Shown one piece after another: positions 26,901-41,900 of a stretch of DNA of 64,000 nt. Location: NCBI RefSeq assembly GCF_003130705.1, contig NZ_CP021354.1:4278001-4342000 (forward strand), given 5' to 3'. Made by a program: the position numbers and the translations under genes. The notes beneath the pieces are model-generated. The model did no database searches. It saw nothing but the letters and a program-made list of their open reading frames with translations, and was not told where the DNA came from. This stretch comes from Rhodococcus oxybenzonivorans (GTDB lineage: Bacteria; Actinomycetota; Actinomycetes; Mycobacteriales; Mycobacteriaceae). Every line of letters begins with the position of its first letter. The stretch's first letter is position 1.

Positions 26901-29900
26901 GTCAGGCCGATCTCCACGCGGGAATCGGTGACCATGTGCAGAATGCGGTCGTACGGGTAGCTCGGGTCGACGGGCACGAAGGCGGCACCCGTCTTCGCGA
27001 CCGCCCAGATCGAGAGGATCGACTCCACCGATCGGGTGAGTGCGAGAGCCACGAAATCGTCCGAACCGATTCCGCGGCCGATCAATACCCGGGCCAGACG
27101 GTTCGAGCGCTCGTCGAGTTCGCGATACGTGACCTGCTGGTTCCCGCACACGACCGCCACGGCCTCGGGGTCCGCCTCCGCCGCGGCGGCGAGGATGCGG
27201 GCCAACGTCTGCGGCGGAACCGATGCTGCACCGCGCACGGGCGCGAGGACCCGCTGCTCGTCGCTGTTCAGGACGTCGATGTCACCGATGACCACCGAGG
27301 CGTCGCGGGTGATCGCCTCGAGGATGCGGCGGAACCGGAACGCGAACGCGGCGATGGTGCGTTCGTCGAACAGGTCGGTGGCATAGGTGAACACTGCGCG
27401 CATCGGCGCGGAGCCACCGGTGTCCGTGGGCTCTCCGGCAGCGTCCGCGAGGGTCAACTGAAGGTCGAACTTGGCCGCGCTGACTCCCCCGTCGAGACCC
27501 TCGACGGTCAGCCCCGGAAGTTCGAGGTGGGCCTGCTCAATGTTCTGGAAGGCCAGCGCAACCTGGAACAGCGGCGAGAAGGCGGTCGACCGCTCCGGCT
27601 GCAGAATCTCCACCAGACGCTCGAACGGCACATCGGTGTGCGTGAACGCGCCGAGGTCGTGCTGGCGGACCTGCGCCAGCAGATCGGCGAATCGGTCGTC
27701 GACATCCACCTGCGAGCGCAGCACCAGGGTATTGACGAACATGCCGACGAGGTCGTCGAGAGCTGCCTCACCGCGTCCTTCTATCGCGGTGCCGATGGCG
27801 ATGTCCTGCGTGGCGCTGAGCCGGGCCAACAGGACTGACAACGCGGCGTGCGCCACCATGAACAGCGACGCATTGTGCTCGCGGGCAAGCACGCCGAGGC
27901 GTCGACGGAGTTCCGCATCGATCTCGAACTCGAAGTTGGCGCCTCGCATCGACTGGGCCGGGGGCCGGGGTCGGTCCGTCGGCAGCGGCAGCACGTCCGG
28001 CAACCCGGCCAGGGTCTCGCGCCAGTAGTCGATCTGCTTCGCGGCCAGCGAATCCGGGGCGTTCTCGTCGCCGAGCAGTTCATGCTGCCACAACGCGAAA
28101 TCGGCGTACTGGACGTCGAGCGGGGCCCAGTTGGGTTCGGATCCGGCGGCCCGGGCGCTGTAGGCGACCACGACGTCACGCGCCAGCGGCGCCGTCGAGG
28201 AACCGTCCGCGGAGATGTGGTGGACGACGATCACCAGCACGTGATGCTCGGAGTCGAGCCGCAGGAGGCGGGCCCGGACGGGTACTGCCTTCGCGACATC
28301 GAATCCGGCGGTGACGAGGGCGATCACGTGGTTCCGCAGACCGTCCTCGTCGGCGACGCTCTGGACTTCGAGTTCCGTGAACGCCTCGGCGCGGGACACG
28401 ACGACCTGCCCGGGACCCTCTCCCGTGTCCGGGTAGCGGGTGCGCAGCGTCTCGTGCCGTTCGACGACGTCCCCGAGGGCCTGTTCGAGCGCCCGGACGT
28501 CGAGTTCACCGGTCAACCGAATCGCGAGCGGGATGTTGTAGGCCGCCGATGCGGTGTCGAACTGGTTGATGAACCACATCCGAGACTGCGCCGGGGACAA
28601 CGGGATCCACGCCGGACGCGGTTGCGGGACCAACGCGGGCCGGCCAACGCCCGCCGAATCGGATTGCTCGACCCGTGCGGACAGGGCGATCACGCTGGGC
28701 GCCTCGAACAGCTCACGCACACCGATCGAGGAATCGAGTGCGGCGTTCACCCGGGCCACCACACGGGTGGCCACGAGCGAGTTGCCACCCAGGTCGAAGA
28801 AGCTGGAATCGACACTGACACGCTCGTGGCCGAGCACGTCCGCGAACACTCCTGCGACGATCTCCTCGACCGGGGTCCGCGGCGCCTTGTACTGGTCCGA
28901 AACCCCTGCGAACTCGGGCTCGGGCAGCGCCTTGCGGTCGATCTTGCCGTTGATGTTGAGGGGCAACCGGTCGAGCGTCACGAGTGCCGCCGGAACCATG
29001 TATCCCGGCACCGAGCGGCCGACGGATCCGAGCACGTCCGCGATGTCGAGTGCATCTCCGGACTCCGGCACGACGTAACCGACCAGCCGGTCACCGGTGT
29101 GGCGATCGCTGTGCACGACGACGACTGCCTGAGCCACCGCGGGGTGCGCGAGAAGCGCACGCTCGATCTCGCCGAGCTCGATGCGGAATCCACGGACCTT
29201 CACCTGGAAGTCGCAGCGGCCCACATAGTCGAGGTTGCCGTCCCGATTCCACCGCACCAGGTCACCGGTCCGGTACATTCGGGCACCCGAAGGCCCGAAG
29301 GGGTTGGCCACGAACCGTTCCGCGGTGAGGTCGTGGCGACCGAAGTAGCCGCGAGCCAGCTGGTCACCCGCCAGATAGAGCTCACCTGTCACGCCGGCAG
29401 GCACGGGGTGCAGCCGGGTGTCGAGAACGTACGTCTGCGTGTTCCACTCGGGCCGCCCGATCGGGACGGAACCGCCCCGTTCGACACCGCACCGGTAGTG
29501 CGTGACGCTGACCGCCGCTTCGGTCGGGCCGTACAGGTTGAAGATTTCGGCACCGCTGACGTCCCGCAGGCGCTGCACGGTGTCGGCCGGGAGAGCCTCA
29601 CCGATGCAGAGAACCCGTCGCAACGACGCGAGCTGGGCAGACTCCGCCACCGAGACGAAAGCCGCGAGCAGCGACGGAACGAAGTGCACGTTCGTGACCT
29701 GCTGCTCGGCAACGAGTCCGGCGAGGTACGACGGATCTCGGTGACCGTCCGGCTTGGCGACGACGAGCCGTGCCCCCGAGGTCAGCGCCCACCAGAACTC
29801 CCACACGGAGAGGTCGAAGGTGGCCGCCGTCTTCAGCAGCACCGCATCGTCGGCGGTCAGGGGGTACTCGTCCTGCTTCCATCGCAATTGGTTCGCGATG

Positions 29901-32900
29901 GCACCGTGCGTGATGGTCACGCCCTTGGGCCGGCCGGTCGAGCCGGACGTGTAGATCACATAGGCCGCATGGGTCGACCGCAACGGTGCCCGGCGATCGG
30001 CATCGGTGATCGACGTGTCCGCCGCCCCGGTGAGGTCGAGCTCGTCGAGGACGACGACATCGACACCCGTCGGCAGCGACGCGACGACGCTCCGGAGAGT
30101 CAGCACACACACGGGTTGCGCGCTGCCGAGCACGTACGCCGTCCGCTCGACGGGATGATCCGGATCGATCGGCAGGTACACGCCGCCGGCCTGCGCAATG
30201 GCATACATGCCGACCAGCAGTTCCACCGACCGCGGAAGGGCAAGGCCCACCACGGTTTCCGGTCCCACACCCAGATCGATGAGGTGGCGCGCGAACCGGT
30301 AGACCCGTGCAGCGAATTCGCCATAGGTCAGCGACTCGTCCTCGAACACGACCGCGGTGGCGTCCGGATCCCTGACGGCCGCGACGGTGAACATATCGGC
30401 GAGTGTCGTCTCGGGCAGTGCCCGTCCCGTGGCGTTCCACCCCGACACCACCTGGGCGCGCTCGTCGTCCCCGATCAACGGCAGATCGCCGACGGCGACC
30501 TGCGGTGACGCGACGGCAGCCGAGAGCACCCGCAGGAACCGATCCGCGAAGCCCTGCACGGTCACCGCGTCGAACAGGTCGGTGGCGTAGGTGAACACAC
30601 CGGACATCTCCTCGCCCTCGGGGCTGTCCCCGAGGACGAGGTGCAGATCGAACTGAGCTGTGTCGCCTTCCATGTCGAGCGGTGCGACGGTCAGGTCGGG
30701 TAGCTGCAGGTCGGACTTCGTCGTGTTCTGGAACGAGTAGCCCACCTGGAAGATCGGGTGATGGGCCATCGATCGTGCCGGATTGAGCACCTCGACCAGC
30801 CGCTCGAACGGCACGTCGGCGTGCGAGAACGCCTCGAGGTCCGCTTCACGTGCACGGTCGAGGATCTCGTCGAAACTCTGCCCGTCGTCCACCTGCACGC
30901 GCAGGGCGAGGGTATTGACGAACATGCCGACGATGTCGTCGAGTTCACGCTCACCGCGGCCGGCGATCGGCGTTCCGACCGAGATGTCCCCGGTGCCCGA
31001 CAGCCTGCTCAGGAGCACCGCGAAGGCCGCGTGGACGGCCATGAACACACTGGCGTTGTGCCCTCGGGCGAGTGCCGCCAGGCCTCGGTGCAGCGCCGCG
31101 TCGATCGTGAAATCGACCCGCGCTCCGCGCAGCGACTGCACGGGCGGACGCGGGCGGTCGAGCGGAAGCTCGAGAAGGTCCGGCACACCGGCCAGCGCCT
31201 TCTTCCAGAAGTCGAGCTGTGCCGAGATGAGACTCTGCGGATCGTCTTCGCTGCCCAGCAGTTCACGCTGCCAGATCGCATAGTCGGCGTACTGCACGGG
31301 AAGCGGACCGAAGCCCGGCTCCCGTCCCGCTGCACGGGACGCGTACGCCACCATGACGTCGCGCACGAACGGTGCCGTCGACTCGCCGTCGGTGGACACG
31401 TGGTGCACGATGAGCGCGAGCACGTAGTCCTGAGGGGCCGTCTCGAACAACCGCATCCGGATCGGGGGCACGTCGGCGGTCACATCGAATCCCGCGGTGG
31501 CCATCTCCACCAGGCGGGAGCGAAGTTCGTCGCCCGTCACGGCAACCGGCGCGAGATCGACCGGTACCTGCTCGGCGGGGACGATGACCTGGTGGGGTCC
31601 GTCCGCGGAATCCGGGTAGGTGGTCCGGAGCGATTCGTGCCGTTCGAGCACGTCGAACACCGCGGCCCGCAGCGCCTCCACGTCGAGGGCGCCCGTCAAC
31701 CGGACCGCCAACGGGATGTTGTAGGCCGCCGACTCGGGATCGAAGCGGTTGATGAACCACATTCGCGACTGCGCGAGGGAGAGGGGAATGTGATCCGGTC
31801 GCTTCCGTGGCCCGAGGACGGGTCGAACCTCGTCGCTGGTGGCAGTGGCCGAGATGCGGACGGCGAGCGAGGCCACGGTCGGCGCCTCGAACAACTCCCG
31901 GACGCCCACCCGGAGCCCGAACGCCTGCCCCACCCGGGACACGACGCGAGTGGCGCTGAGCGAGTTGCCGCCGAGGTCGAAGAAACTGTCGTCCACGCTC
32001 ACCGCGGACAGACCGAGGACCTCGCAGAAGATAGTGGCGACGGTCTCCTCGGCCGGTGTCGACGGTGCGCGGAACTCTGCACTCGAGGAGACGAACTCCG
32101 GCTCGGGCAGGCGCGCGCGGTCCAGCTTGCCGATTCCGGTCAACGGGATCTCATCGAGCAGGATCACCACCGACGGCACCATGTACGGCGGAAGGGTCTC
32201 GCCGACAACCGTCTTCAGCGATTCCGCATCCACCGTCGCACCATCGACCGGCAGGACGTAGGACACGAGGGTCGTCAGGCCCGCGGGGTTCTCACGGCCC
32301 ACGGTCACGGCGAACTCGATGTCCGGCTGGGCTGCCAGTGCGGCGTCGATCTCACCGAGCTCGACGCGGAACCCACGAACCTTCACCTGGAAGTCGGACC
32401 GGCCGACGTACTCCACGCGGTGGTCGTCCGCCCACCGCACCACGTCTCCGGTGCGGTACATACGCGATCCGGGCTCGCCGAACGGGTTGGCCACGAACCG
32501 CTCCGACGTGACCGCCGGACGGTTGTGGTATCCGCGGGTCACCGACGGTCCACAGATGTAGAGCTCGCCGGGAACGCCTTCGGGCACCGGGCGCAGCCGG
32601 GAGTCCAGGATGAGTGATTCGACACCGCGCAGCGGCTTACCGATCGTCACCCGTTCCCCGGCCACCATCGGTTCGGTGATCGTGACGATCACCGTGGTCT
32701 CGGTCGGCCCGTAGGCGTTGCGCATCTCGCGGCCGGGCGCCCATCGGGCAACCAGTTCCGGTGTGCACGTGTCGCCGCCGACCACGACGGACCGCACGGA
32801 GTCGAGCCCCTCGGGATCGACGGTCATCAGTGCGGTCGGCGTCATCACGACGTTGTTGACCTGCTCACGGCGGATCAGGTCGGCGAGCTCGTCGCCGCCG

Positions 32901-35900
32901 TACACGTCCGCGGGTGAAATCACCAGAGTGGCACCGGCACTGAACGCTGCGAGCATCTCACCGACCGAGGTGTCGAAGCTCGGCGACGCCACATGCAGGA
33001 AACGCGAACTCGGCGACACGACGTAGTGCTCACGAACCTCGCTGGTGAGGTTCGCCAGACCGCGGTGGGTGACCACGACGCCCTTCGGTTTGCCCGTCGA
33101 GCCGGACGTGTAGATCAGGTACGCCGGATGATCGACGGTCAGCTGACGGCGACGATCGGCGTCGCGCACCGGAGCCGCCGACACCGTACGCGTCTGGTCG
33201 GCGAACTCGGGAGCATCGAGGACCATCCAGGACACCGTGTCCGGCAGGTCGTCTCGATGACGATCGACCGTGAGACCCAGGACAGCACCCGAATCGGACA
33301 ACATCTCGTTGATGCGCTCGAACGGAAGCTTCGGGTCGACGGGCAGGTAGGCGCCACCCGCCTTTGCGATCGACCAGATCCCCAGGATCGATTCCACGGA
33401 ACGGGTGATGGCGAGCGCCACGTAGTTCTCCGGCCCCACTCCCCGATCGATCAGCACGCGCGCCAGCCGGTTCGACTGCTCGTCGAGTTCGCGGTAGGTG
33501 AGCTCGCGGCCCTCGAAGGACAGCGCCACCGAATCCGGTGCGAGGTCCACGCCCGAACGCAGCAGTTCGGGCAGTGTCCGCGGTTCGAGTGACCGGGGAC
33601 CGCGCACAGGTGCGATGGCAGCCTTCTCGGCCGCGTCGAGAATGTCGATGTCGCCGAGAATCACGTCCGGCTCGGTCGCCACCGCTCCGAGAATCCGGAC
33701 GAACCGATCGGCGAACCTCTGCACCGTCCGCTCGTCGAACAGATCGGTCGCGTAGTTGAACGACGCGACGATGCCTGCCGCTCCCCCGTCGACGTAGCGC
33801 TCACCCACACTGAGCTGCAGATCGAATTTCGCGACATCCAGCGGGGTCTCCAGGACCGAGACCTCGAGGCCGGGGAACTCGAGGGTCGAGCTACCGGTGT
33901 TGTTGAACGCCAAGGCAACCTGGAAGAGCGGTTGGTGGGCCGTGGAACGGGGGACGTTCAGCACGTCGACGAGCCGCTCGAACGGAATGTCTCCGTGTGC
34001 GAATGCTTCGAGGTCCGTCTCCCGAACCTGCGCCAGCAGCTCCAGGAACCGCAACTCCGGATTCACCGAACTACGCAGGACGAGGGTATTGACGAACATG
34101 CCGACCATCTCGTCGATCTCACGCACACCGCGGCCCGCGACAGGCGTGCCGATGGCGAGATCGGTATTCGAGCTGAGCCGCTCGAGCAGTACGGCGAACG
34201 CGGCATGCACGACCATGAACATGCTCGCGTTGTGCCGGCGGGCGAGCGCCGCCAGTGCGCGATGCGTGTCCGGGTCGATGTCGAAGTCGAACGTCGCCCC
34301 GCGCAGCGACTGCACGGGCGGACGCGGGCGGTCGGTGGGAAGTTCGAGCGACTCGGGAAGGTCGGCAAGTGCGTGACGCCAGTAGTCGACCTGGCGCGAC
34401 GCGATCGACTCCGCGTCGGATTCGTCGCCGAGCACCTCACGCTGCCACAGCGCGAAATCCGCGTACTGCACGGGCAGTGGTTCCCAGCCCGGTGCGTCAC
34501 CGCCGGCGCGGGCCACATACGCCTGCATCATGTCCCGGAACAGCGGTGCCATCGAGGCGCCGTCCGCGGCAATGTGGTGGACGACGAGCACCAGAATGTG
34601 CTCGTCTTCACTCATCCGGAGGAGACCGACCCGGAACGGCATCGAGAGACTGACGTCGAAACCTGTGTTCGCGAGCGCACGCGCTCGGCGGTAGGCGTCG
34701 GCCTCGTCCGTGGTCGGCTCGACGGTCAACGGCTCCACGGCCTCCGCGGTCGGAAGTATCACCTGATACGGACCATCGGGCGACTCGGGGAACAGGGTGC
34801 GCAGCGACTCGTGACGCTCCACCACGTCGGTGAGAGCCGCACCCAGCGCATCGATGTCGAGGTGTCCCCGCAGACGCACCGCCATCGGCAGGTTGTACGC
34901 CGCCGACTCGGTGTCGAACTGGTTGATGAACCACATCCGAGACTGCGCCAGTGACAGAGGGATTCGTTCCGGCCGCGGCCCCGCGGTCAACGGCAGGCGC
35001 TCGCGGTCGGCGTCGGCCGAGTGCTCGGCAACGGCCGCCACGCCCTCGACCGTCGGGTTCTCGAAGACCGAGCGGACAGTCAACTCGGTGCCGAGGGCCT
35101 CTTCGAGACGCGCTACCACCCGGGTGGCACTGAGGGAGTTTCCACCGAGGTCGAAGAACGAATCGGTGGCGCCGGCCCGTTCGATACCGAGAACGTCGGC
35201 GAAGACGCCGGCCACGATCTCTTCGAGCGGAGTACGGGGAGCGACGTACTCGTGGTCGTCGGAGTCGAAGTGCGGTTCAGGCAGCCGCTTACGATCCACT
35301 TTGCCGTTGTTGTTCAGCGGCATGGATTCGAGGACTACGAGAACATCGGGAACCATGTGCGCGGGAAGGGTCTTCGCGAGCGAGGACAAGACCTCCCGCG
35401 AATCGATATCCCCGGCGGCCGGCACGGCGTAGGCGACCAGCCGCTGTCCCTGCGGGGTGTCCCGGACGACGACGACTGTCTGAGACACATCGGGGTGCGC
35501 CAGCAGAGCGAACTCGATCTCGCCGAGTTCGATGCGCAGGCCACGGATCTTGACCTGGAAGTCGGTCCTGCCCAGGAAGTCGTAGTTCTTGTCGCTTCGG
35601 CGCCGCACCAGGTCGCCTGTGCGGTACATCCGGGTGCCGGGAGCGCCGAACGGGTCCGCGATGAATCGCGTGGAGGTGATCCCGAACATGTTGCCGTAGC
35701 CGCGGCCGACCGCGATACCACCGACATAGAGCTCACCCGTCATACCGTCGGGAACCCGGCGCAGCCGGCCGTCCAGAACGTACAGCGCCACGTTGTCGAG
35801 CGCGGGGCCGATGGGCAGCCGCAATTGATCGGACACCGCATCTTCGGGTGTGATGACGTAGGACGTGACGATGTCGGACGCTTCGGTAGGCCCGTAGCTG

Positions 35901-38900
35901 TTGTGGCAGCGGACTCCTCGGTCGAGGAACTTCTTCAGCGGCGCAGCCTTGACCGCCTCACCGCCGAGCGCAATGGTGCGGACGCTACGAAGTTCCTCGT
36001 TCTGCTCGAGCTCTGCGACGATCTCGAAGGCTCCGGGCGCCATGTTGACCACCGTCAACTCGTTCTCGTCGATCTGACGGAGAATCGACTGGGGTTCGAA
36101 ACCCTCGACCGCAAGGTGGATCGCTCCACCCGATGACAGCGTTCCCCACACCGTCTTCTGCGTCAGGTCGAATCCGGGTGCCGAGGAGACCAGGACGCCG
36201 TCGCCCTGCTCGAGCGCGAGTTGGCCGCGGAACCACACCATCATGTTGCAGAATCCGGCCATCGGCACCAGCGCGGGTTTGGGCCTACCGGTCGAACCGG
36301 ATGTGGAGATGACGTAGGCCAGGCGAGCGCCGGATCCGTCCTCGGTCCAGTAATTGACGGGGTCGGAGTCATCGTGTGCCGCCAACTCCGACGCCACGGT
36401 GGGGTCGTCGAGTACGAGAACGTCGGCCTCGACGTCGTCGGCGCCTGCCCACGCCGTCGTGGCGACAACGGCACGAGCACCACAGTCGTGGAGCATGGCG
36501 CCGATACGTTCCGCGGGGTAGGCCGGATCGATCGGTGCGTAGGCGGCGCCCGCTTTCCACGTTGCGAGCATGCCGATGATCCACTCGATCGAGCGGGGAA
36601 CCACCAGGGCGACCACGTCGTCGGGACGGACACCGCGGGACGCCAGCTCACGGGCCAGCTGATTGGCCCGGGCGTTCAATTCCCGGCGGGAGAGAGCGTG
36701 GCCGTTCCCCTTCAACGCAAGGGCGTCCGGATTTGCCCGGACCTGCTCCGACCAGCACTCCACGAGGTCGACGGGAAGCGCACCGGCGCGGCGATCCGAC
36801 GCAGACGTGGCTTCGGCGATCACCCCGGCGAGCATGCCGGCGAACTGATCCGCGAAACCCTCACCGGATGCTCCGTCGAGCAGACCCGGCAGCAAGGTCG
36901 ACAAGGCCACCGTCACAGCAGCCTCCGGTCCGACACCGACGCTCGCTAGCGTCCGCGCCAGCTCACCGGACTTCTCGTGCCATTGCCGGTAGGTCACATC
37001 GTTACCGTTGTGAGACAACGCAATACCGTGAGGATTGATCGATGCTGCCGCATCGAGCAACTCCGGCAGCGGCCGCGTCGCGAGCTCCTCCGCGACACTG
37101 TGCGACCCCAGCGACTCCACCGTGTCGCTGGAAGTGCCACCGAGCTCCGCATGTTCTGCGGCCGACAGGATGTCGATGTCACCCACGATCACCGAACTGT
37201 CCGCCACGACCGCATCGAGGATCGCCAGGAACCGAGACCGGTAGCCCTCGATCGTCGCTTCGTCGAAGATGTCCGTCGCGTAGCTGAACATCGCCTTCGT
37301 CGGACCGTCCGCGTCGGCGCCCTGCTCGTCGACGGCGAGGGTCAGATCGAACTTTGCCAGGTTGGCCTCGTTGTCGAGTGCCGTCACCGTCAGACCGGGC
37401 AGCTCGAGCTTGGCCGCTTCGTTGTTCTGGAAGGTCAGCGTCACCTGAACGAGCGGTGCGTAGGTGTTCGACCGCGCCGGGGCGAGTGCCTCGACGAGCC
37501 TTTCGAAGGGAATGTCGGTGTTTCCGAAAGCACCCAGATCCGTGTTGCGCACGCTGTCGAGCACATCGGCGAAGGTCGCCGACTGAGAGACCTCTGTCCG
37601 CAGCACCAGCGTGTTCACGAACATGCCGACCAGATCGTCCAGGGCGGCGTCGCCGCGGCCGGCGACGGGCGTACCGACCACGATGTCCTCGGTACCGCTC
37701 ATTCGCGCCAGCAGTACGGCGAACGCCGCGTGTACCACCATGAACACGGAGGCCTGGTGCGCCTGCGCGACCTCCGCGAGGGCGGCTTTCAGGTCAGGAC
37801 CGAACTCGAACTCGACTCGCGCAGACTGCGGAACCCGGTTGGGCGTGCGCTGGCGATCGAGAGGTAGCTCGAGGAGTTCAGGCGCATCGGCGAGCGTGCT
37901 CACCCAGTAGTCCAGCTGCCGGGCAGCCGGCGACGCCGGATCTTCCTCCGAACCGAGCACCTCCCGCTGCCACAGGGCGAAGTCGGCGAACTGCACCGCG
38001 AGGGGCGCCCATGCCGGAGCGGAGCCCTCGACCCGCGCGCTGTACGCCGTGAACAGGTCACGCGCCAGTGGCGCGATCGAGCCGCCGTCCGCGGAAATGT
38101 GGTGGATGACGATGAGGAGAACGTGCTCGGTGGAGTCCGCCTCCCCCACCCGGAAGAGCGCTGCGCGGACCGGCACGGACTTGGTGACGTCGAACCCGGT
38201 GGTGGCGACGGCCAACAGACGATCGCGGAGTTCCGACTCGTCGGCGACGTGCGTCACCTCGAGGTTCAGATCCACCTCGACGGCCGGCCGGATGACCTGG
38301 TGCGGCCCTTCAGGGGAACTCGGGAACTGGGTACGCAGAGATTCGTGGCGTTCGAGCACGTCGGCGAGAGCGGACTGCAGCGCTGTGACGTCGAGAGCAC
38401 CCGACAGGCGCAGTGCCATCGGGATGTTGTACGACGGGGAGGACGGATCGTAGCGGTTGGCGAACCACATCCGCTGTTGCGCGAGCGACAGCGGGATGCG
38501 GTCGGGACGCGGACGCGGTGCCAGAGCAGGGCGGGCGGCGATGCCGGTGCCACGCGCATCCACCCGCGACGCGAGAGCGCCGACGGTGGGAGCCTCGAAG
38601 AGTTCGCGTACACCGATGTCCGTATCGAGGGCCGTGTTGATCCGGGACACGACGCGGGTAGCGATGAGCGAGTTGCCGCCGAGTTCGAAGAAGGCGTCGT
38701 CGAGCCCCACTCGCTCGACACCGAGAACCTCGGCGAACACAGCGGCCACCGTCTGCTCGATGTGTGACTGCGGAGCGCGGTATTCGCGTGTGACGGCGAA
38801 CGTTTCGGGAACCGGCAACGCCCGCCGATCGAGCTTGCCCACAGGGGTCAGGGGCACGGATTCGAGAGCGATGACAGTGGCCGGAACCATGAACGACGGC

Positions 38901-41900
38901 AGGAACTCACCCGCGAAGTCCATCAGTTCTGCCTGGTCCACAGTTCGTCCCGCCGTGGGCAGCACGTAGGACACCAGGGCGGCGTCGCCGGAAGAGGTGG
39001 TCAACGCAGACGTGGTGACGAACTCGACCGACTCGTGTCGCGCGAGGACGGCATCGATTTCACCCAGTTCGATCCGGAAGCCGCGAACCTTCACCTGCTG
39101 GTCCGACCTGCCGACGTAGTCGGCCGTCAGGACACCGTGTTCGTCCCGCTTCCATCGGACGACGTCGCCGGTGCGGTACATCCGGTCGCCGGGTGCACCG
39201 TAGGGGTTGGCGACGAAACGTTCGGCGGTCAGCGGCGTACGCCGGTGGTATCCGCGAGCCAGCCCGAGCCCCGACAGATAGAGCTCACCTGCGATACCCA
39301 CCGGAACAGGGCGCAGACGATCATCGAGCACGAGCGCACTGGTTCCCCGGATCGGGCCGCCGATCGTCACCGGACCGTCAGCGGACATCGGGTCGCTGAT
39401 GTTGGACATGATCGTGGTCTCGGTGGGTCCGTAGCCGTTGAACAGCGAACGCCCGGGAGCCCAGCGCGCGGCGAGTTCTGCCGGGACCGCTTCGCCGCCG
39501 GCCACCACGAACTGGAAGTCGTCGAGACCCGCCGGGTCGACGGACGCGAGGGCGGAGGGCGTGACGAAACCGTGCGTGATCCGGTTCTCACGGAGGAACT
39601 TCGCGAGCTCGGGACCGCCGTACACGTCCGTGGGGGCGATCACCATAGTGGCACCGGCGCCGACCGCGAGCAGCAGTTCGAGCACCGACGCGTCGAAGCT
39701 CGGCGAGGCGAAATGCAAGGTCCGCGACGCGGTGGTCACCTGGTAACGCTCACGCTGTTCAGCAGCGAAGTTCGCCAGACCGCGGTGGCTGACGACGACA
39801 CCCTTGGGCTGCCCGGTGGTGCCGGACGTGTAGATGACGTACGCGCTGTTCGCCGGTGTCACCGACGAACGACGGTCCGCGTCGGTGACCGGTGCCGCCG
39901 AGTACTGCGCCCAAGCGGTGTCGGCGCCGTCACCGTCGAGGAGCAGCCAGTCGACGCCGGCCGGCAGCCGGTCGAGCTCGGATGCAACGGAAAGCCCCAG
40001 CGTCACACCGGAATCGGTGACCATGTGGGCGATACGCTCGTCTGGGTACTTCGGGTCGATCGGCACGTAGGCGCCGCCACTCTTGGCAACGGCCCAGATG
40101 CCCACCACGGAGGCGATCGAGCGGGTGATGCCCAGGGCGACGAACGACTCGGCGCCCACCCCTCGCTCGATCAGTGCCCGCGCGATGCGGTTCGAGCGTG
40201 CGTCGAGCTCCCGGTAGGTGATCGATTCGCTGCCCGCGACGACGGCGACACCGTCCGGGTCGGCGGCCACGGCACCCGCGAGCAACTCCACGAGCGTCTG
40301 CGGCGCCGCTCCCTCGACGCCCCGGACCGGAGCCAGCTCGGCGGCCTCCCGCGGATCGAGGATGGGGATGTCTCCCACGGCAATGTCGGTGTCGGTCGCG
40401 ACGGACTCGAGGATTCGCAGGAAGCGATCCACGAATCCGCGAACCGTACTCGAGTCGAAAATCTCCGTCGCATACCCGAGCGACCCGGTGATGCCGGTGG
40501 CCACGCCCGCGTCGGACCACTGCTCCTGCAGGTCGACGGTGAGGTCGAATTTGCTGAACTCGACGTCGACCGCACCGGGAACGGCTTCCAGTCCCTCGAA
40601 CTCGAGCGACGGAATTCCGTTGACCTGATGCGTCAGAACCACCTGGAACAGCGGCGTGTAGGCCGTGGACCGGGTCGGTTTCAGGGCGTCGACCAGCTGC
40701 TCGAACGGAACGTCCTGGTGGCTGAAGGCCGCCAGGTCCTGCTCCCGAACGTGTTCGAGGAGAGCTGTGAACGACGCACCGGGCTCGACCTGCGTGCGCA
40801 ACACCAGCGTGTTGACGAACATGCCGACGAGGTTGTCAAGCGCCTCCTCGCCGCGGCCGGCAATCGCCGCGCCGATGGCAATGTCGGTGCCCGCACTCAC
40901 GCGCGCCAGCAGCACGGACAGCGCCGCATGCAACACCATGAACGAGGAGACATTGTGCTCGCGCGCAAGATCACTCAGCCGGCGGTGCAGGTCCGCATCG
41001 ATGGTGAAATCGACGGCGGCACCCGTCATCGACCGCACTGCCGGCCTGGGCCGATCGGTCGGCAACTCGAGAACGTCGGGCAGACTCGCCAGAGTCTTCG
41101 CCCAGAAGTCGATCTGCTGCGCCGCAAGGGAGTGCGGGTCGTCTTCGGATCCGAGCAGAGCGCGCTGCCAGATCGCGTAGTCGGCGTACTGGATCGGGAG
41201 CTCGGGCCACTGCGGCTCCCCTCCCGACACACGCGCGGCGTAGGCCGCCATCACGTCGCGTGCCAACGGCAGTGTCGACGCGCCGTCGGAGGCGATGTGG
41301 TGCATCACCACGACCAGGACGTGATCGTCCGCGGCGATGCGGAACAGGCGAGCGCGGATCGGGAGTGTGTCGGTGACATCGAACCCTTGCGAGCCGAACT
41401 CGAACAGGCGAGCCGTCAGATCCGACTCGGCGACCTCGACCGGATCGAGGCCCAGGTCGACGTCCGATGCGGGAAGTATGACCTGGTGTGCGCCGGCATC
41501 GGAGTCGGGGAACACGGTTCGCAGGACTTCGTGGCGCGCCACGACGTCGGACAGACCCGACGCCATCGCGGTGACGTCGAGATCACCGCGGAACCGGACC
41601 GTCAACGGCACGTTGTATGCGGGCGAGGTCGGGTCGAAGCGGTTGAGGAACCACATGCGCTGCTGCGCCAGCGACAACGGAAGTTGCTCGGGCCGCTGCT
41701 GCGCGACCAGGGCCGGTCGGGGCGCCCGATCACCGTCCTGCCGCTCGATGAAGTCGGCGAGTTCGGCGACAGTGGGGACTTCGAAGAGATCTCGCATGCC
41801 CACGGTGGCGCCGGTCGCCGCCGACAGACGGGACGCGACGCGTGTGGCGCTCAGCGAATTACCGCCGAGATCGAAGAACGACGCGTCGACGCTCACGCGG

